Positions 1 to 5,885 of a stretch of DNA of 12,559 nt are shown in pieces. The notes under the pieces were generated by a model. It did no database searches, was not told the origin of the DNA, and saw only the letters and a program-made list of their open reading frames with translations. The stretch comes from Acidobacteriota bacterium. Lineage in GTDB: Bacteria > Acidobacteriota > Blastocatellia > Pyrinomonadales > Pyrinomonadaceae. Location of the stretch: contig JAIVGV010000102.1 in NCBI GenBank assembly GCA_020201365.1, positions 1-12,559 on the forward strand, written 5' to 3'. Made by a program: the position numbers and the translations under genes. The stretch's first letter is position 1, and the number at the start of each line of letters is the position of its first letter.

Positions 1-142
1 CCCACCCATAGCCCTGCGCCGCGACCAAGAGACCGACCGCGAGCGCGACCGTCGCCACCAGCGCGCGCACGAGTCCGCGGAGCGCGCCGGCAACCACGGA
101 CGCGACGACGAGTGCGAGGACGATGAGATCAAAAACCGTCAT
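1..142 (-). CDS. cvpA: CvpA-family membrane protein, N-terminal part (cut by window edge)
   Basis: Reading the minus strand from the ATG at 142 gives 47 codons with no stop before the window edge. The peptide begins MTVFDLIVLALVVASVVAGA and continues with LRGLVRALVATVALAVGLLV. This is the CvpA (colicin V production) pattern: a first hydrophobic helix, a Gly-rich turn with an Arg pair (GALRGLVR), then a second helix. CvpA proteins are small inner-membrane proteins of unsettled function and often sit beside purine genes (cvpA-purF in E. coli). Here the start lies 17 nt behind the purC stop, so co-transcription is likely. I see no Shine-Dalgarno sequence, but T-rich sequence (TTTTTTGAG) runs up to the start. 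With only the N-terminus visible, another small multi-helix membrane protein cannot be excluded. Confidence 0.72.
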   Translation of the reverse strand, partial: MTVFDLIVLALVVASVVAGALRGLVRALVATVALAVGLLVAAQGYGW

Positions 143-159
143 CTCAAAAAAGTCGCGGC

Positions 160-1065
160 TTACGAACCCAGACTTTTCCCGGTGAGCAGTCTGTAGGCTT
201 CGAGGTAGCGCGCCGTCGTCGCGGCTGCCACGTCGGGCGGGAGCGGCGGCGCGGGCGGTCGCTTGTCCCAGTCGAGCGTCTCCAAGTAGTCGCGGACGAA
301 CTGCTTGTCGAAGGACGGCTGTGCATGTCCCGGCTCGTAAGTTCCGACCGACCAGAAGCGCGAAGAGTCGGGCGTGAGCGCTTCGTCAATCAAAATGATC
401 CGACCGTCGCCGCCGCGCCCGAACTCGAACTTGGTGTCGGCGATGATGATGCCGCGCGTGCGCGCGTAAGCTTCGGCTTCGGCGTAGAGGCGGAGCGAGG
501 TGTCGCGCAGGTGCGCGGTCACTTCGTCGCCGACGAGCTCAGCCATGCGCACTTCCGAAATGTTCTCGTCGTGACCCTCCTCGGCTTTCGTCGCGGGCGT
601 GAAGAAGGGCGCGGGCAGCTTGACGGACTCGCGCAGGCTCGCGGGTAGCTTGTGACCGCAGACCTCGCCGGTGCGTTGGTAGTCTTTCCAGCCCGACCCG
701 GCGAGGTAGCCGCGCACGACGCACTCGACGGGGAAGACTTCCGTGCGGCGCACGAGCATCGAGCGACCGCGCAAAAGTTTCTCGTGACGTCGGAGCGCGT
801 CAGGCATTTCGGAGACTTCGGTCGTGACGAAGTGGTTGGGCGTGACGTGCGCGAGCTTGTCGAACCAGAAGCGCGAGAGCTGGGTTAAGACTTCGCCCTT
901 GCGTTCGATCTGCGTGGGGAGGATGCAGTCGAAGGCGGAGATGCGATCCGTCGCGACGACGAGCAGGTGATCTTCATCAACCGCGTAAACGTCGCGCACC
1001 TTGCCGCGGCGGACGAGCGGGAGATCGCCGAGCGATGTTTCGGTGACGGGCGCGGAGCCGTTCAT
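160..1065 (-). CDS. purC: Phosphoribosylaminoimidazole-succinocarboxamide synthase (SAICAR synthase)
   Basis: SAICAR synthase joins CAIR and aspartate using ATP in de novo purine synthesis in the cytoplasm. The 301-residue protein matches the longer, yeast Ade1-like class (about 300 aa) rather than the short E. coli form (about 237 aa). Visible motifs are RRGKVRDVY (19-27, nucleotide-binding strand), ATDRISAFDCILP (38-50), VECVVRGYLAGSGWKDY (113-129), FTPATKAEEGHDENIS (155-170), IIADTKFEFG (207-216), LIDEALTPDSSRFW (225-238) and PSFDKQFVRDYLE (250-262). I chose the ATG at 1065. The frame stays open to a TTG at 1161, but that codon lies inside a good -35 box and the extra 32 residues resemble no PurC N-terminus. 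The downstream neighbour is cvpA, 17 nt away. No obvious Shine-Dalgarno precedes the start. Confidence 0.95.
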   Translation of the reverse strand: MNGSAPVTETSLGDLPLVRRGKVRDVYAVDEDHLLVVATDRISAFDCILPTQIERKGEVLTQLSRFWFDKLAHVTPNHFVTTEVSEMPDALRRHEKLLRGRSMLVRRTEVFPVECVVRGYLAGSGWKDYQRTGEVCGHKLPASLRESVKLPAPFFTPATKAEEGHDENISEVRMAELVGDEVTAHLRDTSLRLYAEAEAYARTRGIIIADTKFEFGRGGDGRIILIDEALTPDSSRFWSVGTYEPGHAQPSFDKQFVRDYLETLDWDKRPPAPPLPPDVAAATTARYLEAYRLLTGKSLGS

Positions 1066-1132
1066 GGGTCGTGCTTGACGGAAAGAGTTTTCGGAGTAAC
1101 GGAAGACGGACGAGCCGATCGAGGCGGGCGCG

Positions 1133-1161
1133 ATTGTGCTCGCGCGTGGCGATGTTGTCAA
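1133..1161 (-). promoter_or_regulatory. Predicted sigma70-type promoter of purC-cvpA
   Basis: On the minus strand a perfect TTGACA -35 (1161-1156) is followed after 17 nt by CACAAT (1138-1133, four of six matches to TATAAT). Transcription would start near 1126, giving a leader of about 60 nt before the purC ATG. The -35 box lies one base from the left heptamer array that begins at 1163. Seen by eye only. Confidence 0.55.
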
Positions 1162-1162
1162 G

Positions 1163-1197
1163 AGAGATCAGAGGTTAGAGGCTAGCGGTCAGTAAGC
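1163..1197. repeat. Degenerate 7-bp tandem array, left arm of locus A
   Basis: Five consecutive 7-base units each start with AG: AGAGATC, AGAGGTT, AGAGGCT, AGCGGTC, AGTAAGC. The reverse complement of 1163-1193 matches 1277-1307 at 26 of 31 positions by hand alignment, so this is one arm of an inverted pair. It lies between the dinB stop and the purC promoter. The 7-bp period is not a multiple of 3, which argues against coding origin. Confidence 0.7.
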
Positions 1198-1231
1198 CCG
1201 AAGCCTGATGCCCGTGCTTGAATCTTCGAGC

Positions 1232-1258
1232 TGAACTGTGAATCTGAAACAGTGAATT
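1232..1258. repeat. Degenerate 7-bp units in the core of locus A
   Basis: The core between the two arms holds GTGAATC (1238-1244) and GTGAATT (1252-1258) exactly 14 bases apart, flanked by similar TGAA-containing units. ACTGT (1235-1239) can pair with ACAGT (1249-1253) to form a small hairpin. The period matches the flanking arrays but the unit differs. This could be coincidence in so short a stretch. Confidence 0.35.
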
Positions 1259-1278
1259 TCAGATGGCGACTCTCTCAC

Positions 1279-1313
1279 TGACCTCTGACCTCTAACCTCT
1301 AACCTCTGTTGTT
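1279..1313. repeat. Degenerate 7-bp tandem array, right arm of locus A
   Basis: Units are TGACCTC, TGACCTC, TAACCTC, TAACCTC and a degenerate TGTTGTT. This is the inverted partner of the array at 1163-1197. The array overlaps the 3' end of dinB: read on the minus strand it encodes the last residues (TEVRG) and supplies the TAG stop at 1294-1292. A transcript of either strand could fold into a long imperfect stem of about 31 bp around an 83-nt core. Confidence 0.75.
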
Positions 1314-1783
1314 AGCGCTTCGCGCAGGCGATCAATCTGCGCGGCGTGGTTGTGGGCGTGTGCGGCGTAGATGCGGAGCCAGTCCTCTGCGGTGTAGCGC
1401 GGGTGTTCGGGGTGCGTGCCTTCGCGCCGCCAGTCGGCGTCGGTCATGTCGCGCAGCAGTTGGGCGGTGGTCGCGCGCGCGCCGCGCAGGGCGTCGAGCG
1501 AGGGCTGGACGTCCGCGCGGTCGTTGTAGCGGAAGCGCGTGGCGTAGTCTTCCTGATCGTAGGCGAGTATCTGCGGGCGGTCTTCGGCGAGGAGGCGGCG
1601 GATGCGTCGCGCGGACTCCATCTCGCTGTCGGCGAGGTGGTGGACGATCTCGCGCGCGCTCCACTTGCCGGGGAGCGGACGCTCCGCCATGCGCTCCGGC
1701 GGGAACGACGCGACGCTGCGCGCGACCGCGTCGTAGCCCGCTTCGTACTGTCCGATCATTCGCTCGCGCTCTTCACGTTCCAT
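1292..1783 (-). CDS. DinB/YfiT-family putative metal-dependent protein
   Basis: This 163-residue protein has the DinB/YfiT four-helix-bundle pattern. Helix one contains the MIGQYEAGYDAVARS segment, followed by PLPGKWSAREIVHHLADSE (38-54) with H48/H49, an Arg-rich helix, and the C-terminal YAAHAHNHAAQIDRL (139-153). H49 together with H142 and H146 (HxxxH) would make the usual three-histidine divalent metal site. Members include DNA-damage-inducible proteins of unknown function and bacillithiol or mycothiol S-transferases; the substrate here is unknown. The start is secure because GGAGGTGA (complement of 1791-1798) sits 7 nt upstream. The last residues and the stop codon lie within a 7-bp repeat array, so the C-terminus may have been reshaped by repeat insertion. 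I would not assign dinB as an SOS gene: no LexA-like site was recognised upstream. Confidence 0.85.
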   Translation of the reverse strand: MEREERERMIGQYEAGYDAVARSVASFPPERMAERPLPGKWSAREIVHHLADSEMESARRIRRLLAEDRPQILAYDQEDYATRFRYNDRADVQPSLDALRGARATTAQLLRDMTDADWRREGTHPEHPRYTAEDWLRIYAAHAHNHAAQIDRLREALTTEVRG

Positions 1784-1790
1784 TGTGATT

Positions 1791-1798
1791 TCACCTCC
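1791..1798 (-). promoter_or_regulatory. Strong Shine-Dalgarno of the DinB-family gene
   Basis: The minus strand reads GGAGGTGA followed by 7 nt and ATG. It is a near-perfect anti-16S match and fixes the start codon. None of the other gene starts in this window shows a comparable site, so this gene is exceptional here. Confidence 0.8.
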
Positions 1799-1845
1799 CC
1801 GTTTGTGTTTGACATAAAGACCGTCGAGCCAGCGGCGCGGCTATC

Positions 1846-1873
1846 TTTATAACGAGCGCGGCGGCGCGGGCAA
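1846..1873 (-). promoter_or_regulatory. Possible promoter of the DinB-family gene
   Basis: On the minus strand TTGCCC (1873-1868) and TATAAA (1851-1846) are separated by 16 nt. Transcription would start near 1839, about 56 nt before the ATG at 1783. The TATAAA stands out in an otherwise very GC-rich stretch. The -35 match is only partial. Confidence 0.35.
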
Positions 1874-2025
1874 GGCTCCGGCTGCGGCGCGGGGCGCGCG
1901 CCTGCGGCAGTTTACCGGCGTGCTGGCGCTCACTGCGACGCGGAATGTCGCGTTTTTCGGCTGAAAATGGCGAGTTTCGGCGTCCTGAAACGTACAGAAA
2001 TAGGTTCAGGAAAACAAGATAATGC

Positions 2026-2055
2026 TTGTGTTTGGCGAGATTAACCTGTTATATT
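2026..2055 (+). promoter_or_regulatory. Possible promoter of the response regulator gene
   Basis: TTGTGT (2026-2031), an 18-nt spacer and TATATT (2050-2055, five of six matches to TATAAT) lie in the most AT-rich part of the intergenic region. Transcription would begin near 2062, leaving a leader of about 84 nt. The dyad ACAAG-N6-CTTGT at 2014-2029 overlaps the -35 box and could be an operator. Confidence 0.4.
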
Positions 2056-2145
2056 TTAGTTCGTCGGAGCTTGCGGTCGGCGACTCCGACGTGGAAGACG
2101 ATCCGCCAGCATCCCTCAAAAGCTACGCCTGTTACGTCTGCCCCG

Positions 2146-2925
2146 ATGCCAACGAAGTCCGCCGACACGAAAGCGAAAAGCTCCGAAGCCACAGGCGACA
2201 ATGCCGACGCGCAGGAGCGCAAGCTGACGCTGCTCGTCATCGAAGACGACGAGAACATCTCGACCGCGATCCGTGAGTACTTCACGCGCGCGGGCTACGA
2301 GGTGCGCACGGCGGAGGACGGCGTGGCGGGCGTCGAGGCGGCTTTGAACGAGCGACCCGACGCGGTCGTGCTCGACCTGATGCTGCCGAAGATGGACGGA
2401 CTCGCCGTCTGTCGGGAGCTGCGCGACAAAGTGCCGCAGCTACCGATCCTCATGCTCACCGCAAAAGATGACGTGGTTGACAAAGTCCTCGGTCTCGAAA
2501 TGGGAGCCGACGACTACATCACCAAGCCCTTCTCCTTGCGCGAACTCGAAGCGCGCCTGAAGAGCGTGCTGCGCCGCGTGCAGGCGGCGTCGCGCGCGGA
2601 GACTGCGGGCGACGAAGCTCCGGTCGTGCGCGGGAAACTCCGCATCGATCCGGCGAAGCGCGAAGTGACCGTCGGGGATCGCTTGGTCGAACTCACGCCC
2701 AAGGAGTTCGAGTTGCTGCGACTGTTCGCGTCCAACCCCGGACGCGTCTTCCCGCGGAAGTACCTCCTGGAGAAAATCTGGGACTACTCCTACGAGGGCT
2801 ACGACCGCACGATTGACTCGCACATCAACCGCCTGCGTGCGAAGATCGAGGACAACCCCGAAAACCCGCAGATGGTCTTGACCGTCTGGGGCATCGGCTA
2901 CAAGTTCAGCGACGATCAGCGCTAA
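2146..2925 (+). CDS. OmpR/PhoB-family two-component response regulator
   Basis: This 259-residue cytoplasmic regulator has a receiver domain (about 28-142) and a winged-helix DNA-binding domain (about 163-257). The receiver is complete: acidic pair D34/D35, phospho-acceptor D77 (VVLDLMLPKMDG), T105 (ILMLTA) and K127 (ITKPF). The output domain shows LTPKEFELLRLF, GRVFPRKYLLEKIW, RTIDSHINRLRAKIE and VWGIGYKF, the PhoB/OmpR signatures. A linker near 145-162 joins them. The N-terminus has about 25 extra polar residues before the first receiver strand. I chose the ATG at 2146; the frame is open back to a TTG at 2026, but those residues (Trp, Cys and Pro rich) look non-coding. No histidine kinase lies beside it, so its partner is elsewhere, and the regulated genes are unknown. 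A role in controlling the downstream HEAT genes is possible but unproven. Confidence 0.93.
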   Translation: MPTKSADTKAKSSEATGDNADAQERKLTLLVIEDDENISTAIREYFTRAGYEVRTAEDGVAGVEAALNERPDAVVLDLMLPKMDGLAVCRELRDKVPQLPILMLTAKDDVVDKVLGLEMGADDYITKPFSLRELEARLKSVLRRVQAASRAETAGDEAPVVRGKLRIDPAKREVTVGDRLVELTPKEFELLRLFASNPGRVFPRKYLLEKIWDYSYEGYDRTIDSHINRLRAKIEDNPENPQMVLTVWGIGYKFSDDQR

Positions 2926-3177
2926 CGCCCCGCCCCGAACTGATCGCCGCCTCCCGCGCGCGCCAGAGACCAAACTCTAGCAAGGTCTGACGGCGCAACA
3001 CCCCGCAGACAAAACCGTCACGCTTCGAGCCAACTCGTCTCGCGCCCGACACTCACGCTGGCGGCGAGCGACAAGCGAACCGACCTGCTGCTCGAAGCGC
3101 TCCGCAATACAGGCGCGACGGACGAAGCCCGAAAGGGATCAAAACTCGCGCGCCCCTTCCTGAGTGAGACAACAGCC
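2926..3177 (+). other. Intergenic region upstream of the first HEAT gene
   Basis: This 252-bp gap holds no gene I can support. AGACC (2967-2971) and GGTCT (2984-2988) could pair but lack a following T-tract, so I do not call a terminator. No convincing -35/-10 pair was found. From 2944 the frame leading into the HEAT gene stays open for 78 codons, but contains no ATG, GTG or TTG. Confidence 0.4.
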
Positions 3178-5787
3178 ATGCGTGAAACGAAAAATCTCCT
3201 GCCGAACTTTTGGCGCGTGACGCTCGCCGCCCTCGCGGCGCTCGCGCTCTTCGCCGCCGCCGCCTTCCCGTGGCTGCGCGGCACGCAGGCGCAGCGCAGG
3301 TCGAGCGAGCCGGCGGTCAACGTCACGGGCGTCGGCGTCCACCAGTCGGGGGCGGGCGAGGTCGTCACGATCACGGCGGACGCGCCGCTCTCGCGCGCGC
3401 AGACGTGGGCGGACGACGAGGGCTTCCACGTCGTCGGCTACAAGTGGCAGGGGGCTTTCGGCGGCGCGCCCCGCGGCGTGAAAGTGCGCCGCGTCGGCGA
3501 CTCCCTTGAGATCGTCATCGCGACGCGCGCGGGCGCGAATGTGACCGTGCTCCCGCGCGGCAACTCGCTCGACATGATCGTGGCGGGCGGCGTCGCGCGC
3601 GCGTCGGCGGACGCGGAGCCGAAGTCGCGCGCGCGCGGGACCGAGAGTAAGTCTGCGGGCGGACAGGAGAGGCGCGCGGTTAGGGACGAGGCGACACTCG
3701 CCGTCGCGGCGTCGCACGGACAGTCGGCGCGTCAGACGCACGACGCGTCGGCGGGGATCGAACAGGCGCGCGGCCGGCGGCGAGACGCGCAGCAGTCGCA
3801 GCCCGCGCAGAACGCGTCGGCGCTGGTCGCGTCGGCGCAGGACGCGTCGGCGCAGAGGACGCGCGCGAAGAACTCGCCCGCGCAGGGCACGACTCAGCAG
3901 CCCGCTCAGAATCAGATTCAACAGAACGCGGCGGCTCAGGGCGCGAACGCTCCAAGCTCGCAGCCCGGCGCGCCGCAGCAGAACGCTCAGGCTCAGCAGT
4001 CGCAGAACCAAGCGCAGCAGCCGCAGGATCAGCCGTTGCAGGGTCAGAGCGCGCAGCAGACGGTCGTGCCCCAGCTCATGGCTGAGACGAAGCAAGCGGG
4101 CGCGGGTGGATCGCTCGTGTTAGCGTTCGAGGTCGTCGTGGGCTTCCTCTTGACGGGTCTCGTCGTGTTCTTCCTCCTCTACCGCCGGACGCACCGCGCG
4201 ACGCGCGGGGCGGGCGACGAGGTGGAGTCGATGACGGACGCCGCGCGCGCGGGCGAGGTCGCGAAGGGCGAGAAACAGGTCGGCGCGAAGGAGAACAAGT
4301 TTGAGAAGCAGGCGGCGAAGGCGGAGGCGGACGGCGCGCTCGTCAAGCGCGTCGGCAAGCCGCTCGCGCACGCCGCGGCGTCGTCTTCGTCCGCGCCGAC
4401 GGTTCTCTTCGGCGCGTTCCGCGTCGAGCAGGAGGTGGACAAGCTCGTGCGCGGGACGGCGCACGCGGTCGAGGTCTTGGCTTCGCGCGCGTCCGACGAC
4501 AGGCGCGCCGTCGAGGTGTCGCTGCTGAAGGCGCTCGCGTCGCCGGAGCTGTCCGAGGCGGAGCGCAATCGCGCGCGAATGGCGCTCGAAGAGTACGGCT
4601 TCGTCGCACGGCAGAGCGCGTCGCTGCTGCTCGCGCCCGACGCCTACGAGCGATCTTCCGCCGCGCGCACGCTCGGACGGATCAAGTCAGCCGCGTCGCT
4701 CTCGTTCCTGCTCGAAGCGCTCTACGACGCGGACCCCATCGTGCGCGCCGAAGCGGTCGCGAGCCTCGGCACGCTCGGCTTGCCGCGAGCCATCGGCGCG
4801 CTGCTCGACACGGCGCGCCGCCACCCCGAAATTCCCGCCTCGCTCGTCGCGCGCGCTCTCGACGCCTGCTCGGTCGAGGCGGTCGAGTTCGACTCGCTCG
4901 TCGAAGACTTCGCGCCGGGCGGCTTCAGCGGCGACATCACGCGGCTCGAACCCATCGCGGCGGTTGACCAACTTCCCGAATGGCTCGAAGACGAGGCGCT
5001 CGCAGACTCGCTCGAACGCCTCTCGGCGGACGACGTGGAGGCGCGCGTCGCCGCCGCGCAGCGGCTCTCGCAGTTCCAGGTCAAGTCGGCGGTGGACGCG
5101 CTCGCCTCGATGGCGGCGAGCGACAAAGACGCCTCGGTGCGCGCCGCGGCGGTCACGAGCCTCGGCACGATCAACCACGAGTCGGTCTTCGCCGCGGTGC
5201 TCATCGCGATGGCTGACGAGTCGCGCGAAGTCCGCGCCGCCGCCGCGCGCGCCCTCTCGCGCCTCTGCTTCGACCGCGCGGACGCCTACGTGCGACTGCT
5301 CGAAACCGCCGACGACGAGACGCTGCGGCGCACGGCGGAGGCTTGCGTCACCGCCGGGCTCGCACGGCAGGCGATGGACAGGCTCGCGAGCGAGGATCGG
5401 CGGCAGGCTTACGAGGCGTTCTCGCTGCTCTCGGTCGTCGCGCACGGCGGGCAGTCGGACGTGCTCGTGAGCGTCGTGCGCGCCCACCCAGACCTCAGCG
5501 TGCGGCTCGCCTCGGCGCGGCTGCTCGCGCTGCAGGGCGACGAGGCGGTCTCGACGCGGCTGCGGCAGATCGCGATGGAGGGGACGACGCCGGAGAAGCT
5601 GCGCGAGGCGATCCTCGAATTCTGCGACCGACGCCGACAGCCGCGCGACGGCTCCGCGCCCTTCGCCGCGCACGAGTCGTCGCAAGTCGCGTCGCCGTCG
5701 CAAGTCACGCCGCCGTCGCTTCAGCCGGGCGGCGAGGTCGAGTCGGCTGAGCAGTTCGCCGAGACGCCGTCGCAGGAGGCGTCCTAG
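3178..5787 (+). CDS. Membrane-anchored AMIN-like/HEAT-repeat protein (paralogue 1)
   Basis: This is an 869-residue protein of unknown function. A signal peptide or N-terminal helix (11-30, then TQAQR near 36-40) leads into an AMIN-like beta domain (about 45-137, with VVTITADAPLSRAQTW and SLEIVIATRAG). A low-complexity linker (about 140-308) follows, increasingly rich in Gln, Ala and Asn. Next come one transmembrane helix (about 313-335, FLLTGLVVFFLLY) and a basic RRTHR stop-transfer. The rest (about 411-835) is HEAT-repeat-like, with helices such as SVRAAAVTSLGTI and EVRAAAARALSRL; the tail is Ser/Pro/Gln-rich. By the positive-inside rule the AMIN-like part is periplasmic and the HEAT part cytoplasmic. 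AMIN domains in AmiC and PilQ bind cell-wall or envelope partners; HEAT repeats bind proteins. A scaffold linking envelope and cytoplasm is therefore inferred, not shown. It is colinear with the next gene, 98 bp downstream. No Shine-Dalgarno is evident. Confidence 0.85.
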   Translation: MRETKNLLPNFWRVTLAALAALALFAAAAFPWLRGTQAQRRSSEPAVNVTGVGVHQSGAGEVVTITADAPLSRAQTWADDEGFHVVGYKWQGAFGGAPRGVKVRRVGDSLEIVIATRAGANVTVLPRGNSLDMIVAGGVARASADAEPKSRARGTESKSAGGQERRAVRDEATLAVAASHGQSARQTHDASAGIEQARGRRRDAQQSQPAQNASALVASAQDASAQRTRAKNSPAQGTTQQPAQNQIQQNAAAQGANAPSSQPGAPQQNAQAQQSQNQAQQPQDQPLQGQSAQQTVVPQLMAETKQAGAGGSLVLAFEVVVGFLLTGLVVFFLLYRRTHRATRGAGDEVESMTDAARAGEVAKGEKQVGAKENKFEKQAAKAEADGALVKRVGKPLAHAAASSSSAPTVLFGAFRVEQEVDKLVRGTAHAVEVLASRASDDRRAVEVSLLKALASPELSEAERNRARMALEEYGFVARQSASLLLAPDAYERSSAARTLGRIKSAASLSFLLEALYDADPIVRAEAVASLGTLGLPRAIGALLDTARRHPEIPASLVARALDACSVEAVEFDSLVEDFAPGGFSGDITRLEPIAAVDQLPEWLEDEALADSLERLSADDVEARVAAAQRLSQFQVKSAVDALASMAASDKDASVRAAAVTSLGTINHESVFAAVLIAMADESREVRAAAARALSRLCFDRADAYVRLLETADDETLRRTAEACVTAGLARQAMDRLASEDRRQAYEAFSLLSVVAHGGQSDVLVSVVRAHPDLSVRLASARLLALQGDEAVSTRLRQIAMEGTTPEKLREAILEFCDRRRQPRDGSAPFAAHESSQVASPSQVTPPSLQPGGEVESAEQFAETPSQEAS
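3811..3855 (+). repeat. Three tandem 15-bp units inside the linker of the first HEAT gene
   Basis: The core GCGTCGGCG recurs at 3814, 3829 and 3844, exactly 15 bases apart, with an outlying copy at 3744. The units encode five-residue repeats NASAL, VASAQ and DASAQ. Being in frame, they look like linker expansion by slippage. Confidence 0.6.
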
Positions 5788-5803
5788 TCGCCGCCGTATG
5801 AAG

Positions 5804-5833
5804 GTGACAAGAGCGCGCAGCCTATTGCATAAT
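5804..5833 (+). promoter_or_regulatory. Possible promoter of the second HEAT gene
   Basis: GTGACA (5804-5809, five of six to TTGACA), an 18-nt spacer and CATAAT (5828-5833, five of six to TATAAT) fall in the 98-bp gap. Transcription would begin near 5840, about 46 nt before the start codon. Two copies of CCGTAA (5855-5860 and 5875-5880) lie in that leader, 20 bp apart. If the site is real, the second HEAT gene can be expressed apart from the first. Confidence 0.45.
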
Positions 5834-5885
5834 CCACGGCGTCGCCCGGCTCGTCCGTAATACTTGCCCGCTTGCCGTAACTCCG

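Larger units (their letters stand above)
1784..2145. other. Divergent intergenic region between dinB and the response regulator
   Basis: This 362-bp stretch carries no credible gene. Its left part holds the dinB Shine-Dalgarno and possible promoter. The middle (about 1860-1935) is GC-rich and featureless. From about 1950 it becomes AT-richer, with GCGAC/GTCGC (1937-1953) forming a short hairpin followed by TTTTT, a dyad CCTGAA-N15-TTCAGG (1984-2010), a dyad ACAAG-N6-CTTGT (2014-2029) and a likely plus-strand promoter. A frame open in the last 120 bp is the upstream extension of the regulator from TTG 2026 and is probably untranslated leader. Confidence 0.5.

Noticed and set aside
146..177. 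Dyad AAAAGTC/GACTTTT spanning the purC stop, with a T-run before cvpA
   Set aside because: The stem is only 7 bp and AT-rich with a 16-nt loop, so it is too weak to call a terminator, and cvpA begins right after it.
1066..1161. Longer PurC N-terminus from TTG 1161
   Set aside because: The extension overlaps the TTGACA -35 box and CACAAT -10 and resembles no PurC sequence; the ATG at 1065 gives the normal length.
1937..1959. Hairpin GCGAC/GTCGC followed by TTTTT in the divergent region
   Set aside because: It has only a 5-bp stem and no plus-strand gene lies upstream for it to terminate.
2944..3177. Open frame of 78 codons in frame with and upstream of the first HEAT gene
   Set aside because: It contains no ATG, GTG or TTG, and the ATG at 3178 is followed by a normal signal peptide. 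Open frames of this length are common by chance at this GC.
3139..4095. Long minus-strand open frame (318 codons) opposite the first HEAT gene
   Set aside because: It is Arg/Leu-rich shadow translation of a GC-rich gene; the opposite strand has the signal peptide, membrane helix and HEAT repeats. The long minus-strand frames opposite the later HEAT gene and uvrB are rejected for the same reason.
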